The notes below the pieces were generated by a model. The model did no database searches. It was not told the DNA's origin and was given only the letters and a program-made list of their open reading frames with translations. A DNA stretch of 7,401 nt from Mycoplasmataceae bacterium (GTDB lineage: Bacteria; Bacillota_I; Bacilli_A; Mycoplasmatales; Mycoplasmoidaceae), in assembly GCA_020024735.1 (NCBI GenBank), contig JAHHTI010000051.1, positions 1 to 7,401 on the forward strand, given 5' to 3'. Positions within the stretch are counted from its first letter, which is position 1, and every line of letters begins with the position of its first letter. The position numbers and the translations under genes are program-made. Shown here piece by piece: positions 6,335 through 7,401 of this stretch.

Positions 6335-7400
6335 TTCTAGAATTGCTTTCTAATCTTATTCGGCTAAGTGATAGATCTAAAAACCCAATACAATACAAAG
6401 GTAATTCATAAATCTTAGATGTTTCATCATAACTAATATTGTTGGATGAGAAAATCACTCCATATGGTGGTTTATTAGTATGCATAATTCTAGTAATAGA
6501 AATATTTGAAAAATCTTTACCAAATTTAACTTCTATAGGAATAATTTGTCCTTTTTCATTTTCCATACATAAATCTATTTCATAACAAGTTTTGGAGTTA
6601 TTGAATACATAATTTTGGTGATGACTTTCATTTTGGTTTCCATTTCAAGTATAGTAAAAAAGTTTTTTATTCCCAGTAAGATTAGCAATTTCATTAACAA
6701 TAAAATTTTCTGCCATTGCTCCTTTTACATTAGGGTAAATGTTTTCACGTTGATTATTAAACATCTCTCAATCCATTTCAAAAATATATGGAATAAAACC
6801 ACAATCATTAAAATACAGTTTAAATTCAGACGGATTAGAATTAGTAATTAATGGAACGGTATATTTATAGATATTCTCTACCTTATAAACAATTTTTGAT
6901 TCTAAAATATTACTAATTGCTTGTGCATAGCTTTCATATCTTCCACTAGGACTAATACTTGATACTATAAACTTACGGTTTTTTCTAGCTAAGAACTTTT
7001 GAATATTGTCATAAATTGTCAAACATTTTCCAATTGTTTTATTATCATTAATCATTCTTGTTAAATCTAAACGATAAGCATCGAATAGGAATTGCTTAAT
7101 TTCATTAATTTGTTTTCATGAAGCACCATTTAAATAAGCATTTAAAACTTCAGGCATTCCACCTACAAACATAAATTTATGTAATTCTTCTATCAATAAC
7201 TTATGTATATCCTTAGGGATGGGTTCAAACTTTATTAAAGAATCTTGAATGATTTTAATATACTTTTCATATCCTTTATTGATAAGATATTCCTCAAAAT
7301 TTAAAGGGTTCATATTTCACATTTCTACTTTACCAACAGGGAAAGGTCATTCATTATTTTCTTTGAATGAATTTCCTAAATAACTACCAGTGCATATAAT
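6324..7400 (-). CDS. AAA_14/DUF4143 family ATP-binding protein, C-terminal part (5' end outside window)
   Basis: 358 aa are visible and the frame runs off the right edge; five TGA codons encode Trp. The first residues (IICTGSYLGNSF) are the sensor-1 strand of the AAA_14 ATPase domain, followed by GKVEMWNMNPLNFEEYL, the usual 'GR....PLSF.EY' block. The Walker A and B motifs would lie outside the window. FVGGMPEVLNAYL (78-90) and the FDAYRLDLTR segment (106-115) lead into DUF4143, with FKLYFNDCGFIPYIF (193-207) and AENFIVNEI (230-238). EIDLCMENEKGQIIPIEVK (274-292) forms a D276...E290-x-K292 pattern like PD-(D/E)XK nucleases. The closing YELPLYCIGFL is typical of the family. These proteins are often multicopy in mollicutes and have no firmly established function. 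Its last 11 bp overlap the end of the DUF3800 gene. Confidence 0.9.
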
Positions 7401-7401
7401 C

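Noticed and set aside
6615..6851. 78-aa open frame on the plus strand
   Set aside because: It is antisense to the DUF4143 ATPase, with Phe/Ile/Lys-rich sequence typical of antisense frames in AT-rich DNA.
177..7400. Apparent frameshifts and broken genes: many short open frames separated by TGA
   Set aside because: Reading TGA as Trp joins the pieces into full-length proteins whose motifs continue across every TGA. The breaks are an effect of the standard code, not mutation.
177..7400. Insertion sequence or prophage within the window
   Set aside because: No transposase, integrase or phage structural protein is encoded, and I found no terminal inverted repeats flanking a gene block.

Overview
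The window comes from a mollicute (Mycoplasma, Mesoplasma, Entomoplasma or Spiroplasma-like). It is very AT-rich, and every gene stays open only if TGA is read as tryptophan (translation table 4). I count 36 in-frame TGA codons in seven genes and saw no TGG. Under the standard code most genes look shattered. Under table 4 they become long intact frames, so I treat none of them as pseudogenes.

Layout. (1) 1-158, plus: the C-terminal end of a probable transglutaminase-like protein, cut by the window edge. (2) 177-1159, minus: a two-gene cassette, a Panacea/SocA (DUF4065) antitoxin-like protein followed by an unrecognised 157-178 aa protein that is the likely toxin. Its own promoter and a 21-bp tandem repeat lie just upstream. 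(3) 1249-3759, minus: one 836-aa protein with an N-terminal zinc-ribbon plus archaeo-eukaryotic primase (AEP) domain of the TOTE conflict-system type, an SF2 helicase, and what looks like a decayed PLD nuclease domain at the C-terminus. (4) 3760-4105: gene-free, with a strong minus-strand terminator and a candidate small structured RNA. (5) 4106-5452, minus: a secreted M28-family zinc peptidase lipoprotein with a clear -10 box and Shine-Dalgarno. (6) 5453-5695: a divergent intergenic region holding a candidate structured RNA with a repeated CTATAGCAA element, alternative or pseudoknot-like pairings and a terminator-like hairpin. It lies directly in front of (7) 5696-6334, plus: a DUF3800 protein with acidic RNase H-like motifs. 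(8) 6324-7400, minus: the C-terminal part of an AAA_14/DUF4143 ATPase with a PD-(D/E)XK-like signature, cut by the right edge and overlapping the DUF3800 gene tail-to-tail.

Apart from the lipoprotein peptidase, this reads as an accessory or defence-type region: a Panacea toxin-antitoxin cassette, a TOTE-type primase-helicase, an RNA + DUF3800 module and an AAA/DUF4143 ATPase sit side by side. The best candidate for an undescribed system is the RNA + DUF3800 pair. Its order (structured RNA, terminator-like hairpin, then a small probable nuclease) resembles type III toxin-antitoxin loci, and RNA motifs next to DUF3800 genes are already known from comparative genomics. The second candidate is the primase-helicase whose nuclease tail appears to have lost its catalytic residues. 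All functional statements rest on motif reading by eye; no database search was run.
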